From the NCBI GenBank assembly GCA_965140765.1, contig OZ223309.1, forward strand, positions 1,798,001 through 1,862,000: DNA of 64,000 nucleotides, in the 5' to 3' direction. Every line of letters begins with the position of its first letter. Within the stretch, counting starts at the first letter, position 1. Below, piece after piece: positions 55,039 through 64,000 of this stretch. This stretch comes from Sunxiuqinia sp963678245 (lineage in GTDB: Bacteria > Bacteroidota > Bacteroidia > Bacteroidales > Prolixibacteraceae). The notes under the pieces are model-generated. The model was not told where the DNA came from. It searched no databases and saw nothing but the letters and a program-made list of their open reading frames with translations. Made by a program: the position numbers and the translations under genes.

Positions 55039-56340
55039 TTATATTTGTCTGTTTATGTCAAATTCTTCAAGAAGATCGGCGATCCGTCGTACAAATGCAC
55101 CCCCCATCGCTCCATCAATAATTCGATGGTCATACGAAAGAGAAAGGAACATTTTATGTCTTACGACGATCGCGTCTCCTGTCGGAGTTTCCATAACGGC
55201 AGGTTTCTTTTCTATCGTTCCGGTAGCCAGAATTGCTACTTGGGGTTGATTGATAATTGGGGTGCCAATTACATTTCTGAATGAACCGAAATTAGTAATT
55301 GTAAAGGTTCCACCTTGGTAATCTTCAGGTCCTAATTTATTATATCGTGCACCTTCAGCTAATTGATTCAGCTTTTTGGTGATACCAACCAAGTTCTTTT
55401 GCTCAGCTTCTTTAATTACCGGAACAACCAGGTTACCATCGGGTTTGGCCACTGCAATAGCCACATTAGCTGATTTATGCAGGTATATCTTATCACCATC
55501 AACCGATGAGTTTACAACGGGGAATTCTACCAAAGCCTTGGCAACAGCCTCGGTAAAGACCGGCATGAATGTGATTTTTTCACCATACTTTTCCTGAAAC
55601 TCATTTTTAACCTTGTTTCTCCACAGAACTAGATTTGTCACATCAGCTTCCACAACGGAAGTAACATGAGGTGAAGTTTGTTTTGACCGAACCATATGAT
55701 CCGCAATTAATTTGCGTACCCGGTCCATTTCAATAATCTGATCACTAGCTCCAATTGAAGGACTAACTTTTGGTGCTGAAGGTTTTGAAGCGGCTTTACC
55801 CTCAGCCGGAGCTGATTTTCCAGCTTTTTTTGCTTCAATAAATTTCAGCAAGTCATTCTTTTGAACTCTTCCATTCTGACCAGAACCTTCAATGCTTTCA
55901 AGCTCTTCTAATGTAATATTTTCTTTTTCAGCGATACTTTTTACCAATGGAGAATAAAACCGATTTGAGCTTGATTTAATATCAGAAGCTTTGACTGGTG
56001 AAACGTCTTCTGCTTTTTCAGCAAGCTCTTCTTCTGCTTCATTATTCGTTACTTCAGGGCTTTCTTTTACGTCCTCTGATTCATCTTCATCATCTTCACC
56101 CTCTATTTTAATTATAGCTACAACTTCTCCTACAGGAACTACATCATCTTCCTTAAAGAGAATTTTGGACACTACTCCATCAACTGGTGATGGGATTTCA
56201 GAATCTACCTTATCTGTTGCCACTTCAAAAATAGGATCATCTTCTTCAATAGTATCTCCTTCTTTGACGAACCATTTTGTAATCGTAGCCTCCTGAACAC
56301 TTTCACCCAGTTTTGGAATTAGGATCTTGAACTCTGACAT
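55039..56340 (-). CDS. 2-oxoacid dehydrogenase E2 (dihydrolipoyl acyltransferase)
   Basis: This 433-residue protein has a single lipoyl domain (1-76) with lipoyl Lys in EVATDKVDSEIPS (about 43). A Glu/Asp-rich linker leads to a peripheral subunit-binding domain (about 130-167, RFYSPLVKSIAEKENITLEEL core SPLVKSIAEKENI), then the catalytic domain with SLSYDHRIIDGAMGG (His and Asp). It forms the core that accepts acyl groups from E1. E3 is not in the window. It is first in the E2-E1-flavodoxin operon. Confidence 0.94.
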   Translation of the reverse strand: MSEFKILIPKLGESVQEATITKWFVKEGDTIEEDDPIFEVATDKVDSEIPSPVDGVVSKILFKEDDVVPVGEVVAIIKIEGEDDEDESEDVKESPEVTNNEAEEELAEKAEDVSPVKASDIKSSSNRFYSPLVKSIAEKENITLEELESIEGSGQNGRVQKNDLLKFIEAKKAGKSAPAEGKAASKPSAPKVSPSIGASDQIIEMDRVRKLIADHMVRSKQTSPHVTSVVEADVTNLVLWRNKVKNEFQEKYGEKITFMPVFTEAVAKALVEFPVVNSSVDGDKIYLHKSANVAIAVAKPDGNLVVPVIKEAEQKNLVGITKKLNQLAEGARYNKLGPEDYQGGTFTITNFGSFRNVIGTPIINQPQVAILATGTIEKKPAVMETPTGDAIVVRHKMFLSLSYDHRIIDGAMGGAFVRRIADLLEEFDINRQI

Positions 56341-56519
56341 ACTTTTATTTATTTAACATTTGATTATTCTCGAAAATTCAATTTATTCAACAAGCTAGGT
56401 ATTGAAAAGTTCAAGACGCAAAGCGGATACGAAATAATCTTAATCAATAGGCTGAATAAGCCATTGAGCCATGTTTTATGATAAAGAAACAGTCTGATGG
56501 AAATTAATAGATAAAGTTG

Positions 56520-56972
56520 TTATTGTATAACAATTCTATCGAAAACACGAATAATCTCTTTCGAATTGTTAGCCTGTCTTAATTCTTGTTCAACCGAATC
56601 GGTTTTATGATTGAAAATAGCGATCGATTTATTTATTATTTCAATCATTTTTTTTTCGACTCTTTCCAATGGAAGAATGTCTTTTCTCATACATTTACGA
56701 TAGTGCTGAGTTAGTTTCCGCACTGAGTAATATAAGTCTGGCTTTGTAATTTCTACAGAAGAGATATAGCTGGGAGGTCCGCAATTTACTTTTTTTGTAT
56801 AGATTCGATTGAATTGTTCCAATTTTACTGAAATTGTTTCTCCTAATAATTTATCATGCATACAATCTTTAACTTCCGGCATTTGACACGATGCTCCTTG
56901 AAACTGAAAAACTTCCTGTGCCCAGGTGGATAAGGTGATAAATAAACAAGCCGCGCAAAACAATAACTTCAT
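56520..56972 (-). CDS. Exported protein of unknown function
   Basis: This 150-residue protein has a clear signal peptide (LLFCAACLFITLSTWAQ). The mature part is about 130 residues, helical and rich in Lys, with Cys residues near positions 30, 38, 65 and 95 that could form disulfides. No family was recognised. ATG at 56972 gives a normal signal peptide; an in-frame start six codons earlier is possible. It lies between the E2 gene and a beta-lactamase-like gene in the same direction, but gaps of 85 and 179 bp suggest an independent unit. Confidence 0.6.
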   Translation of the reverse strand: MKLLFCAACLFITLSTWAQEVFQFQGASCQMPEVKDCMHDKLLGETISVKLEQFNRIYTKKVNCGPPSYISSVEITKPDLYYSVRKLTQHYRKCMRKDILPLERVEKKMIEIINKSIAIFNHKTDSVEQELRQANNSKEIIRVFDRIVIQ

Positions 56973-57075
56973 AAATTCTTTCCTCCTCAAATCGATTCCT
57001 GCTAAATTTAGAAAAAAAATGAGACAGATCTAGAATTATGGATTGAATAATGCTAAAGAACATTAAATCAAATGG

Positions 57076-58380
57076 TCAATTATTAATTGCTAAAGGAAGA
57101 ACATCAATTGGGTAATAATTAAAGAGATCTTGATGTGGCCATTCCTTAATCCGTCCTGTTATACCTTGCATAAAGCGATTAATCTCGTATGGGAATTTAG
57201 ATCCTTTCCAGCTACTTGTATTTGAAAGGAAGATCCAATTAAGTCCATTTTTTTTCCTTTTTAGCATGGCGACTGAGCCTGCCATGCTTCCTGTACGCGC
57301 CCACGTGCCATAATCGGTTGTTGCTCTCCATCCCAATGGGCCTTTAGCATAGGTGTTGTCGGTCATTTCCAGGATTGAGCTATCTTTTAATACATCTTTT
57401 ACTTCTGGATGTCCATCGATTAAGACCAATAAACGGGCAAGCTCCACCGAAGAGCAAATCCAACCTCCTGCAGCTCCCAATAATTCGATTGGATTACCAC
57501 CATCCGATTTTGGAACCTTTAAACCCTGTCCGGCAAAATCAAATATTTGCAAACTTCCCCGTTGCTCAAAATAGTCAACTTCATTGGGATATTTGTACGT
57601 TCGTTCGCTGTGGCCAATATGCATGTCCAATATGCCATTGGGAATTAAAACTTCTTCGCGAACAAAATCTTCATAGCTTTTACCACTAACAGCTGAAATA
57701 ACCTCTCCTAGAAACATATACCCCATGTTCGAATAAGAAACTTGGGTTCCAGGTGGAAATGAGAGACGTCGGCTGGCGATGTATTTCGAATAGGTTTCCA
57801 TTGTTGCAGGCGGTGTGTCTCCTACTTTATCTGCAATACTCAGTGAATGAAAAGCTGGATCACCATAACGTTGAGACCATCCACCTGAATGAGCTAACAG
57901 GTTTCGTACCGTAATATTGTAAAGTTTTGAGTCACGGACATCTCTGAAATATTGGTTATCAATGACAGCACCGGGACCAAACACCTTATCAGAAAGATTT
58001 AGTCTGCCGTCTTCAACCAGCTTCATGATAGCTACCGCAGTAATCAGTTTTGAAACGCTTGCAACTCGAAACAAACTACCAGGTTGTACTTTATTTCCTA
58101 CTTTATCTGCGTCCCCAAATCCTTGAGCATAAATAAGTTTTTCATCTTTAATGATCGCGATTGAAACTCCGTTGAGTTCCCACCGCAGAATGAACCTTTC
58201 GACCTGCTTTTTAATGTATTTTGACTGCTTAAAATCTGAGAGGTCGTTTTGTATGCGAAAATTTAATCCTTTCAATTCAAGTTCATAATAGGCTGGAACT
58301 TGCTTTTTCCTGCTAATCCGTGTAGAACCAAAGGACAATAAAAAAATAATAATGAATATAGAGTATCTCAAATATCGCAT
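57076..58380 (-). CDS. Serine beta-lactamase/DD-peptidase-like hydrolase
   Basis: This 434-residue protein of the beta-lactamase-like superfamily (class C/AmpH/esterase type) has an N-terminal hydrophobic anchor. The nucleophile motif is SVSK (Ser108-Lys111), followed by YSNMGY (about 221, Y-x-N) and a late GSMAGS (in place of K-T-G). Its preceding region includes DADKVGNKVQPGSLFRVAS. Members range from peptidases and esterases to true beta-lactamases. No resistance function should be assumed from sequence. Confidence 0.88.
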   Translation of the reverse strand: MRYLRYSIFIIIFLLSFGSTRISRKKQVPAYYELELKGLNFRIQNDLSDFKQSKYIKKQVERFILRWELNGVSIAIIKDEKLIYAQGFGDADKVGNKVQPGSLFRVASVSKLITAVAIMKLVEDGRLNLSDKVFGPGAVIDNQYFRDVRDSKLYNITVRNLLAHSGGWSQRYGDPAFHSLSIADKVGDTPPATMETYSKYIASRRLSFPPGTQVSYSNMGYMFLGEVISAVSGKSYEDFVREEVLIPNGILDMHIGHSERTYKYPNEVDYFEQRGSLQIFDFAGQGLKVPKSDGGNPIELLGAAGGWICSSVELARLLVLIDGHPEVKDVLKDSSILEMTDNTYAKGPLGWRATTDYGTWARTGSMAGSVAMLKRKKNGLNWIFLSNTSSWKGSKFPYEINRFMQGITGRIKEWPHQDLFNYYPIDVLPLAINN

Positions 58381-58406
58381 GTGTCACAAATATGAATTAG
58401 TGCTAT

Positions 58407-59318
58407 TTACATTTGTAGGCACCCAACTAAATCATTGGCATTCTGTATTTTATTTAATTCTAAATAGTCATTAATTCCGTCCACGATCTGAACAGGAATA
58501 GTTGGATCGATAAAAATAGCTGTGCCTACTTGCACGGCCGAAGCACCGGCTATCATAAATTCAATTGCATCGGTCGCGTTCATTATTCCGCCCATGCCAA
58601 CGACAGGAATTTTTACGGAATTGTACACCTGCCAAACCATCCGTAATGCTATTGGTTTAATTGCTGGCCCCGAAAGTCCACCGGTAATGGTCGACAATAC
58701 GGGCTTGCGGCTATTTGCATCAACAGCCATTCCTAAAAACGTATTTACTAAAGAAACTGCATCGGCTCCCTGCCCTTCAACCGCACGTGCTATTTCTGTT
58801 ATATCGGTAACGTTTGGAGAAAGTTTCACAATTAACGGTTTATCGTATACCTTCCGAACTGCACGAACAACAGCTTCGGCAGATGGGCAACTCACCCCAA
58901 AAGCCATTCCGCCCTCTTTTACGTTTGGGCAGCTAATATTTAATTCTATAGCCGGAATTTTGTCCAACGCATTGATCCGTTCGGTTAATTCCATATATTC
59001 TTCTATGGTAGAACCATTTACATTGACAATGAACTGGCTGTCAATATCCTTGATTGTTGGATAAATATTTTTTTCAAAGTTGTCTACACCTTTATTTTGA
59101 AGTCCTACAGCATTTAACATCCCTGAAGGCGTTTCAGCCATCCTAGGATAGTCATTTCCTTGTCTTGGCTTTAGGGTAGTTCCTTTCATAACAACACCGC
59201 CAAGTTTTGATAGGTCTACAAAATCAGCAATTTCTTCACCAAAACCACACGTTCCCGATGCTGTTAAAACCGGATTTTTAAATACAAGATCTTTAATTCG
59301 AATACTTAAGTCTACCAT
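58407..59318 (-). CDS. pyrD: Dihydroorotate dehydrogenase B, catalytic subunit
   Basis: This 303-residue class 1B enzyme oxidises dihydroorotate to orotate in pyrimidine synthesis using FMN. VLTASGTCGFGEE is followed by NAVGLQNKGVDNF, ELNISCPNVKEGG with conserved Asn and the active-site Cys nearby (GVSCPSAEAV, about 130), and GMGGIMNATDAIEFMIAGASAVQVGTA (core GMGGIMNATDAIEFM). Its start overlaps the pyrK stop by 7 bp, so the subunits are co-translated. Confidence 0.95.
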   Translation of the reverse strand: MVDLSIRIKDLVFKNPVLTASGTCGFGEEIADFVDLSKLGGVVMKGTTLKPRQGNDYPRMAETPSGMLNAVGLQNKGVDNFEKNIYPTIKDIDSQFIVNVNGSTIEEYMELTERINALDKIPAIELNISCPNVKEGGMAFGVSCPSAEAVVRAVRKVYDKPLIVKLSPNVTDITEIARAVEGQGADAVSLVNTFLGMAVDANSRKPVLSTITGGLSGPAIKPIALRMVWQVYNSVKIPVVGMGGIMNATDAIEFMIAGASAVQVGTAIFIDPTIPVQIVDGINDYLELNKIQNANDLVGCLQM

Positions 59319-60085
59319 GTTAGTTTATTAATATTAAATACTGGACCATCGGTACATACACATTGATTACCTTCAGTTGTTCTTTCAACGCAACACAAGC
59401 ACACACCGAAACCGCAAGCCATCATATTTTCAAGGGAAACCTCGCAAGACACTTGATTTTTAGCAGCTTCCTTTGCTACAGCTTTCATCATTAAATCGGG
59501 TCCACAAGTGTAAACTCTGTCAAAAGCAGTCAATTCACTTTTAAAAACAGAGTGATGTGTTACAAATCCTTTTTCTCCCAGGCTACCATCTTCCGTTGTG
59601 TGGTAAAAATTCCCAAAATGTTTATATGCAGTAATATCTACATGATCTTGTTCACTTCTTGCACCAAGCAATACATGAACATTTTTGGGATTTAGACCGC
59701 ATATTTTAGCCAAAAACAACATGGGGGCAACACCACTACCTCCACCTATAAGCAACACGTTATCGTCCTTTTGAGGTATTGAAAAGCTGCTGCCAAGCGG
59801 ATAGATAACGCTAATCTTATCTCCAGCCTGATAGGTTGTTAGTACTTTCGACCCTCTTCCCAATATTTTTACCAATAACGAGAACGTATTATTCTCGTTA
59901 TCGACATCAAGTACTGAAAATGGGCGTCTTAGAAATGTGTCAGTTGATTTTTTTATCTCTACATTAACAAATTGCCCTGGAAATATTTGGGGCAATTTTG
60001 CAGATGACTTTAAATCCAGTCTGAAATTATCATGATTTAATTGGGTGTTTTTAATCAGAAGTAGTTCCTCTACTGTCTTTTTCAT
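59312..60085 (-). CDS. pyrK: Dihydroorotate dehydrogenase B, electron-transfer subunit
   Basis: This 257-residue flavoprotein passes electrons from dihydroorotate to NAD+. The FAD domain has FLRRPFSVLDVD (about 52-63), the NAD-binding part has LLIGGGSGVAPML (about 110), and the [2Fe-2S] cluster is bound by CGFGVCLCCVE with a later Cys (QCVCTDGPVF). It precedes pyrD in a two-gene operon. Confidence 0.95.
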   Translation of the reverse strand: MKKTVEELLLIKNTQLNHDNFRLDLKSSAKLPQIFPGQFVNVEIKKSTDTFLRRPFSVLDVDNENNTFSLLVKILGRGSKVLTTYQAGDKISVIYPLGSSFSIPQKDDNVLLIGGGSGVAPMLFLAKICGLNPKNVHVLLGARSEQDHVDITAYKHFGNFYHTTEDGSLGEKGFVTHHSVFKSELTAFDRVYTCGPDLMMKAVAKEAAKNQVSCEVSLENMMACGFGVCLCCVERTTEGNQCVCTDGPVFNINKLTW

Positions 60086-60217
60086 TCGTATATTCTTTGA
60101 ACGTTACTAAAGGGTAACACATGCAATTTGCTATTGAGCTATCGAAAATAAGGGCATCGATTGTCAATAACGCATTTCATACGATACAAATTTGTCCGCA
60201 AATATAACCAGAAAAAT

Positions 60218-60673
60218 CTATTTCGTAGGACCGTACTCTCTAAAAGTTTGGTCGGTATAAAAAACAACAATACGCTCAATTGTTTTTTCTGTTTTTTTAA
60301 CAAAATCAGGAGTTTCGGCTTGCTTTTGTTTCTTCTCGGAAAGTATTGGCTCAATGGGCTTTTTAATTGATGAAGTAGAAATTTCCTCTTTAATTGGAGG
60401 TGACCCAATATCGGATATCGGACTATTTTGTGGAAACAATTGCGGAGAACTTTGTGCTGCGCCCGGCTCAAGCATGTCACCATCACCCATTATCAGCCAT
60501 TTGGCATTGATTTCCGGATATTTCTCCAGCATTTTAGATATAAACTGGAAGCTCGGTTTATTTCGTCCGTGTAGCACATGGGTAACGTTTGATCTTTGTA
60601 CACCAATCGAATCAGCAAGCTCTGATGATGTGATGCCTTTATGATCCATAAATCGTTTTATCCGGGTGTTCAT
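60218..60673 (-). CDS. XRE-family helix-turn-helix regulator with Pro-rich tail
   Basis: This 151-residue protein has an HTH domain (about 1-65: KGITSSELADSIGVQRSNVTHVLHG, core ELADSIGVQRSNVTHVL) and NAKWLIMGDGDML, a signature of a Bacteroidota regulator group often associated with cell-envelope or phage-repressor-like proteins. The rest is a low-complexity Pro/Ser/Glu-rich region. It faces pyrK in the same orientation and its 781-bp upstream gap contains repeated GTAAAT elements that could be operators. Targets are unknown. Confidence 0.85.
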   Translation of the reverse strand: MNTRIKRFMDHKGITSSELADSIGVQRSNVTHVLHGRNKPSFQFISKMLEKYPEINAKWLIMGDGDMLEPGAAQSSPQLFPQNSPISDIGSPPIKEEISTSSIKKPIEPILSEKKQKQAETPDFVKKTEKTIERIVVFYTDQTFREYGPTK

Positions 60674-61454
60674 TTATTAGAATTTTACTTTTCTACAAAA
60701 ATAACAAATCAAAACTATATAAAAAACAAAACTTAATTAGAACTACGACACTTTTGTAAATAGTACACTGTCCTCAAATGATTATTAATGTAAATAGTGC
60801 TCATTTACTACTGTAATTGATACTTCTATAAAACTGAATAACTGATACTTATAAATATTAAAGTGCACCTATATCTAACACATAGCTCTCTTGATTAGAA
60901 TTGAGGTTCAGAGTACTTTAGGTAAGTTTATATTTATTATTGATTATCTGAGTGTTGTGTTACAATATGGCAGATGTAGACTATTTAGTCGGTTCTTTGT
61001 TTGTTGAGCTTACAAAAGTGCCTTCTGGTGTTGACAAATATCACATTTGCTCATCCTTTCTAAATTAAAAACAATAGCTTGAGATACATTTGTGTAATTC
61101 TTTTGTTGTTATTTGTAAATTACACTGAATTTACATCTAAAAAGATGTAAAAGATAAAAATCCAGTGTTAATTCATGCGTAATCGACTACTAAGTAAAAA
61201 ATATTAAAATCTCAGAGAGTTTAAACAACACATAGTTGATCTATTAGTATTGATTTTGAGTAAGTTATAGTACATATTGCTCCTAATAATCGTTTGAGGT
61301 TTTTAATACTCCTGCAAAAATTGGGGTTTAAACTTTACATTTATCATGGTCTGATGTTTTTCATTAATTTTTTTTGTGAAAAAGCTCAGCATGTACCCTG
61401 TTATTAAAAATAGCTTTTTAAATTCGTTGCATTCAATTATATTTTTCATTTACC
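60674..61454. other. AT-rich 781-bp gap with GTAAAT repeats
   Basis: No convincing gene is present. GTAAAT recurs at 60756, 60790 and 61115. The second and third are halves of inverted repeats GTAAAT-N7-ATTTAC (60790-60808) and GTAAAT-N8-ATTTAC (61115-61134). The last one overlaps a second inverted repeat, TTTACATCT with AGATGTAAA (61130-61151). A 33-codon open frame from ATG at 60967 lacks a ribosome-binding site and is not called. The promoters of the XRE gene and of the phosphoesterase gene must lie here. Confidence 0.5.
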
Positions 61455-62657
61455 ATGAGAGGAATTCCAGCATCGGGTATATTTATATTTTTTGCAATAA
61501 TTATTGCCATTGAATTTTTTGCTTTCTTGGCTCTACGCACATTATCATCGTCCCAAAAGTCAAGGAAACCTTTTGCGTATATTTATTGGCTTTTAAGTGC
61601 AGTTCTGATTGGAATTTTAGCTTTCGGCTTTTTGAATCCTTCGAAAATACGAGAAACGGATAATTATGATTTTTTCTATTTCGTTATCTCAGTGTCTTTT
61701 CTAATCCTGACTCCTAAGTTTTTATTGGCTATTAGCTACCTTATTTCTCTTGTTTTTCGCTTGTTTAAAGCAAGATATTTCAGTCGCATTTTATTAATGA
61801 GCTCGCTTATTATTAGCCTTGGACTCATGATTAACATTGGCTATGGAATTACATTTGGGCGAAAAACGTTAAGAGTGGTTAAACAAGAAATATATCTCGA
61901 TTCGCTTCCTGATGCACTGGATAAAACAACAATTGTTCAGATATCCGACATTCACCTTGGAGGCTTTGAAGATGACAGCTTTATTCGGCGGGCGGCTGAT
62001 GAAATTAACAGCTTTCATCCAGATTTGATTTTACTTACCGGCGACATGGTTAATAATTACTATCAGGAAATGCTAGGTTTTGAAGATGAATTTACCGCCA
62101 TGAAAGCAACCTATGGTAAATATGCCATTTTGGGCAACCACGATTATGGAGATTATTCTAATTGGGAAAGTAAAGAGCAAAAGCAAATCAATCATCAAAC
62201 TTTAGAAGGCATGATTGAAGATGCCGGCTTTGAGCTGCTCTTGAATGAATCCGCAGAAATAGATATCAACAATGAATCGGTAGAAATTATTGGTGTCGAA
62301 AACTGGGGGCACCCTCCTTTTCCTCAATATGCTGATTTAGATATGGCGATGAAAAATACGGAAAGGCAATCCTTTAAAATTCTGATGACTCATGATCCTG
62401 CGCATTGGGCTGATCGGGTTATTGAAAAAACGGATGTGCCTTTATCGTTGAGCGGACATACTCACGCAGCACAGTCAGGAATCCAGTTTGCCGGCATCGA
62501 GTTTAGCCCCATGTACTTAATTCAGAAATATTGGGGAGGCCTTTACAAACATGGCAATCAGTACCTCTATGTAAACCGCGGGCTAGGGTGTGTTGGTTTA
62601 CTTGGCCGGATTGAAATGGCTCCGGAAATAACAGTACTCACTCTTCGGTCAAAGTGA
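61455..62657 (+). CDS. Membrane-anchored calcineurin-type phosphoesterase
   Basis: This 400-residue protein has four N-terminal membrane helices (about 8-28, 42-60, 72-98, 112-130) and then a phosphoesterase domain outside the membrane. The metal blocks are VQISDIHLGGF (about 157), LLTGDMVNN, ILGNHDYGDY, MTHDPAHW and SGHTHAAQSG. The family YkuE/UDP-2,3-diacylglucosamine-pyrophosphatase-like group is the nearest match by pattern. The tail lies against a convergent outer-membrane gene with an 8-bp overlap. Confidence 0.88.
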   Translation: MRGIPASGIFIFFAIIIAIEFFAFLALRTLSSSQKSRKPFAYIYWLLSAVLIGILAFGFLNPSKIRETDNYDFFYFVISVSFLILTPKFLLAISYLISLVFRLFKARYFSRILLMSSLIISLGLMINIGYGITFGRKTLRVVKQEIYLDSLPDALDKTTIVQISDIHLGGFEDDSFIRRAADEINSFHPDLILLTGDMVNNYYQEMLGFEDEFTAMKATYGKYAILGNHDYGDYSNWESKEQKQINHQTLEGMIEDAGFELLLNESAEIDINNESVEIIGVENWGHPPFPQYADLDMAMKNTERQSFKILMTHDPAHWADRVIEKTDVPLSLSGHTHAAQSGIQFAGIEFSPMYLIQKYWGGLYKHGNQYLYVNRGLGCVGLLGRIEMAPEITVLTLRSK

Positions 62658-64000
62658 ATCAAAGTTGACAGAAAATAGAAATTGAAAATAGAAGCTTTGC
62701 TCTTTCGGATGGTATGCATTGCGAATACCAATTGTTACAGGAGTAACGATACGCAATAGATGTCCTTCACCCAACAAGTCAATTCCGACAGAATTCATAT
62801 CTCTCGAAAAAGATCCAATATATTCTCCTTCAGAAGAATAGCTATTTCCTTTTACATTGGCAAAATCATAAAATAGCGATGTTCGCAGACGCTTTAAATA
62901 AATAAATTTCCCAATACTCAAATCCGGATAAAGCAATGGCATGATATAGTCGATTCCCATTGAATACATTTTTGTATTCTGAAAACTATTATATCCTCGC
63001 GGAAAGCGCACTTGATTACCAAAAGAAGAACCTTGTTCGTTGGTTTGAAAACCATTATAAATTTTGATTCCATGATTTCGGCAGATGCCCGGAAAAAACA
63101 AGTTGGACTGAATCGCTGATAAAGATCCAATATCACTTTTGCTTTTTAGACCATTGCGAATAGTAAGTTCTAATGTTTGAGCAAACCTGGGTACCAAATC
63201 AAGCTCGGCAAGGCCTGTCGAATTCTGCAAATACAATTGATAAGCTATTGAATGGTAAAGGCCGCTGGGAAATTCCGGAGGTGTGGTATTTGTGTGCGAA
63301 ATACGTTGATAAGAATACTCCACTTGCGGACGAATGTATTGTGAAAATCGTCCTTGGCTAAAGTGTAACGGAAAGGAAACACCCCCATCAAAACGAAGTT
63401 GATTCCATGAAAATTGCTGTATAGTGGTATCGCTATCCACCACATTACCCACTTGATCGACTGTGTTTTTGATTTGAAAATATTGAGATTTTCGCTTCCC
63501 ATAATTGAGTTCAGCATCTAATACCGGAAAAAATCCTGAGTAGGTAAATCCTGCAATATATTTTCCTGTTTCTTCTTCCAGATTATACTCGTAGCCTAAA
63601 CGAGTTTCAGCAGTTCCCAGTTTGTTTTGCGAAAAGAGAGAGATGCCCGGTTTTATTTCATAATCATTCACATCAACATATGCCGGAGCCCAGCTATGAA
63701 AATTAAAAAGGTGAGCCGCTTTTCGATATGGTTTTGTGTCATAGCTCGCTTCTTCTTTTCCTGAAAAATCAATCACTTGCTTTTCTTGTTCGGCCAACGT
63801 ATTTGCCAACTCGTATTTTTTTAGCTGAATTTCTTCAAAAGGCTTATTTAGAAAACTGTCTGAAGAAAGAACTGCTAATTGGTATCCAACTGACGAATAG
63901 TTGCTGAACAGTAATTGATTTTCAATAATGGTCGGATAATCTGCTCCAAACCGAACGGAGGTCAGCTGCTTTGTTTCATTCGATCTCAAATTGAAACTGT
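62649..64000 (-). CDS. Outer-membrane barrel protein with TolB-like propeller (N terminus outside window)
   Basis: The reading frame is open beyond the right edge of the window; 450 residues are visible. The first residues (SFNLRSNETKQLTSVRFG and LLFSNYSSVGYQLAVL) look like the last blades of a WD40/TolB-type beta-propeller. The rest alternates polar and aromatic residues in strands, with GFTYSGFFPVLDAELNYGKR, QYIRPQVEYSYQ and a C terminus SFYFQFLFSVNFDSL ending in hydrophobic residues, typical of an outer-membrane beta-barrel. The function is unknown. Its stop overlaps the convergent phosphoesterase gene by 9 bp. Confidence 0.8.
   Translation of the reverse strand, partial: SFNLRSNETKQLTSVRFGADYPTIIENQLLFSNYSSVGYQLAVLSSDSFLNKPFEEIQLKKYELANTLAEQEKQVIDFSGKEEASYDTKPYRKAAHLFNFHSWAPAYVDVNDYEIKPGISLFSQNKLGTAETRLGYEYNLEEETGKYIAGFTYSGFFPVLDAELNYGKRKSQYFQIKNTVDQVGNVVDSDTTIQQFSWNQLRFDGGVSFPLHFSQGRFSQYIRPQVEYSYQRISHTNTTPPEFPSGLYHSIAYQLYLQNSTGLAELDLVPRFAQTLELTIRNGLKSKSDIGSLSAIQSNLFFPGICRNHGIKIYNGFQTNEQGSSFGNQVRFPRGYNSFQNTKMYSMGIDYIMPLLYPDLSIGKFIYLKRLRTSLFYDFANVKGNSYSSEGEYIGSFSRDMNSVGIDLLGEGHLLRIVTPVTIGIRNAYHPKEQSFYFQFLFSVNFDSL

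Noticed and set aside
57076..58380. Beta-lactamase resistance gene
   Set aside because: The SxxK and YxN motifs fit the wider superfamily of peptidases and esterases, and the K-T-G motif is not clear.
60967..61068. 33-codon open frame in the gap upstream of the phosphoesterase gene
   Set aside because: No ribosome-binding site, promoter or recognisable family; a frame of this length is expected by chance.

Overview
The window comes from a free-living or host-associated member of the Bacteroidota, probably near the Marinilabiliales/Prolixibacteraceae. The placement rests on Bacteroidota-type -7 promoter boxes (TAnnTTTG), many Cys-anchored lipoproteins followed by acidic runs, DUF4422 and Bacteroidota-type GyrA sequences, and polysaccharide-utilisation genes. 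No phage, insertion sequence, integrase or CRISPR array was seen. Most of the window is ordinary chromosome.

Layout. 1-4350: end of a xylan-utilisation cluster (carbohydrate esterase fragment, GPH symporter, GH10 xylanase lipoprotein, GH43 enzyme) closed by a strong terminator. 4350-5286: a 0.9 kb gap with eroded sequence. 5287-11559: an accessory island with two paralogous Crp/Fnr regulators and five lipoproteins, each with an acidic, surface-export-like N terminus. One lipoprotein is a short relative of cholesterol-dependent cytolysins that lacks the membrane-binding domain 4. Three of the others share an Ig-like domain. Each regulator gene ends in an Fnr-type palindrome placed exactly 33 nt upstream of a -7-like box that serves the next lipoprotein gene. 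This is the most interesting part of the window.

11900-21150: tRNA-Arg, an HD hydrolase, a BFD-like 2Fe-2S protein, a NarL-type two-component pair, a tiny YqaE-like membrane protein overlapping an EEP-family protein, an AddA/RecB-like helicase-nuclease and a 16-residue-repeat surface protein. 21330-21923 is a broken PQQ-propeller gene, followed by an acyl-CoA synthetase. 24041-29915 is a galactose regulon (galM, a GntR-type regulator, galT, galK, sugar permease) with two matching 18-nt operator candidates. galE is not in the window.

30074-45570: housekeeping and envelope genes, including a phosphoesterase, two identical tRNA-Asp genes, trmO, transaldolase, a cold-shock protein, mnmE with a half DEAD-box protein, three glycosyltransferases, fabG, a PfkB kinase, a SpoIIE phosphatase and MscS. 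45630-64000: clpC and gyrA (divergent), a TPR protein, an operon for branched-chain 2-oxoacid dehydrogenase E2 and fused E1 with flavodoxin, a serine beta-lactamase-like protein, pyrK-pyrD, an XRE regulator, a 0.8 kb AT-rich gap, a membrane phosphoesterase and the C-terminal part of an outer-membrane barrel protein that runs off the window.
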